Notes under the pieces: generated by a model
Databases searched by the model: none
Told to the model about the DNA's origin: nothing
The model's input: only the letters and a program-made list of their open reading frames with translations
Program-made: the position numbers and the translations under genes
Source: Methylohalomonas sp964522485
Lineage (GTDB): Bacteria > Pseudomonadota > Gammaproteobacteria > Methylohalomonadales > Methylohalomonadaceae
Direction: 5' to 3'
DNA length: 24,131 bases
Assembly: GCA_964522485.1 (NCBI GenBank)
Contig: CAZFUS010000034.1
Location: 1 to 24,131 of the forward strand
Shown: one piece after another, positions 23,735-24,131 of the stretch
How positions within the stretch are numbered: position 1 is the first letter of the stretch
How the letters are laid out: the number at the start of each line of letters is the position of its first letter

Positions 23735-24131
23735 ACCACCACAGCGGCCGCGCCCGCAAACGCTTCGGTCAGCATTTTCTTCATGACCAAGGCGTCATCG
23801 ATCGGATTATCGCTGCGTTCGATCCACAGCCCGGCCAGTGTATCGTCGAGATCGGCCCCGGGCACGGTGCGCTGACCGCGCCGCTATTGCAGGCGGTGCG
23901 GCGACTGGAGGTCATCGAGCTGGATCGCGATCTGATCAGTGAACTGCCGAGGCAATTCGCGGACCAGGGTGAACTGCATATCCACAGCGGCGACGCACTG
24001 CGCTTCGACTTCCGCCGTCTGGCCGGAGACAGCCGCCTGCGTGTGATCGGCAACCTGCCCTACAATATTTCCAGTCCGCTCATCTTCCATCTCCTGGACC
24101 AGGCCGCTGCCATTGACGACATGCTGTTCAT
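23731..24131 (+). CDS. rsmA: 16S rRNA dimethyladenosine transferase RsmA/KsgA (N-terminal part, cut by window end)
   Basis: Dimethylates two adjacent adenosines near the 3' end of 16S rRNA (A1518/A1519) late in small-subunit assembly. The GTG at 23731 overlaps the pdxA stop (GTGA) and the product opens with RKRFGQHFLHDQGVIDRII, the family N-terminus. The SAM-binding motif EIGPGHGALT and the acidic VIELDRDL are followed by GDALRFDF and the catalytic NLPYNISSPLIF. About 133 codons are present before the window ends. The usual next genes (apaG, apaH) would lie beyond. Confidence 0.95.
   Translation, partial: MNHHSGRARKRFGQHFLHDQGVIDRIIAAFDPQPGQCIVEIGPGHGALTAPLLQAVRRLEVIELDRDLISELPRQFADQGELHIHSGDALRFDFRRLAGDSRLRVIGNLPYNISSPLIFHLLDQAAAIDDMLF

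Overview
The window looks like a chromosomal stretch of a gammaproteobacterium with moderately high GC. The lptD-surA-pdxA-rsmA order at the right end, the rnfABCDG cluster, the CysG-type siroheme synthase and the apbC/metG divergent pair all fit that class. Genus cannot be told from the sequence. There are no rRNA or tRNA genes, CRISPR arrays or recognisable transposases. No gene-free stretch exceeds 300 bases; the longest, 18774-19038, is 265 bases.

Left part (1-4691, minus strand). The first 903 bases hold the N-terminal part of a TonB-dependent siderophore receptor with a TTG start and a Fur-box-like site upstream. It appears to be broken near base 52, where the N-terminal half seems joined, out of frame, to a piece of the C-terminal barrel. 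Then come cysG (siroheme), dcd (dCTP deaminase), a small AT-rich four-helix-bundle protein gene and apbC/mrp (Fe-S carrier). The four-helix gene sits between inverted arrays of degenerate 7-bp repeats, and a related 7-bp inverted array without a gene lies between dcd and cysG. This is the most element-like part of the window.

Middle (4827-12247, plus strand). metG is divergent from apbC and followed by rnfA, rnfB, rnfC, rnfD and rnfG, the membrane electron-transfer complex coupling ferredoxin and NAD(H) to ion movement. rnfB/C, rnfC/D and rnfD/G overlap, so translation is probably coupled. rnfE and nth, which normally follow, are missing, and RnfA lacks the second of its two cluster-ligand cysteines. 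A GAF-GGDEF diguanylate cyclase follows rnfG.

Right-centre (12248-18773, minus strand). A likely operon encodes a membrane-fusion adaptor, an RND inner-membrane pump, a short-chain dehydrogenase and a DUF2254 membrane protein. It meets the diguanylate cyclase tail to tail with no spacing.

Right end (19039-24131, plus strand). lptD (LPS insertion into the outer membrane), surA (periplasmic chaperone/isomerase for outer-membrane proteins), pdxA (vitamin B6 synthesis) and the start of rsmA (16S rRNA dimethyltransferase) form the conserved cell-envelope/housekeeping operon, with overlapping surA/pdxA and pdxA/rsmA.
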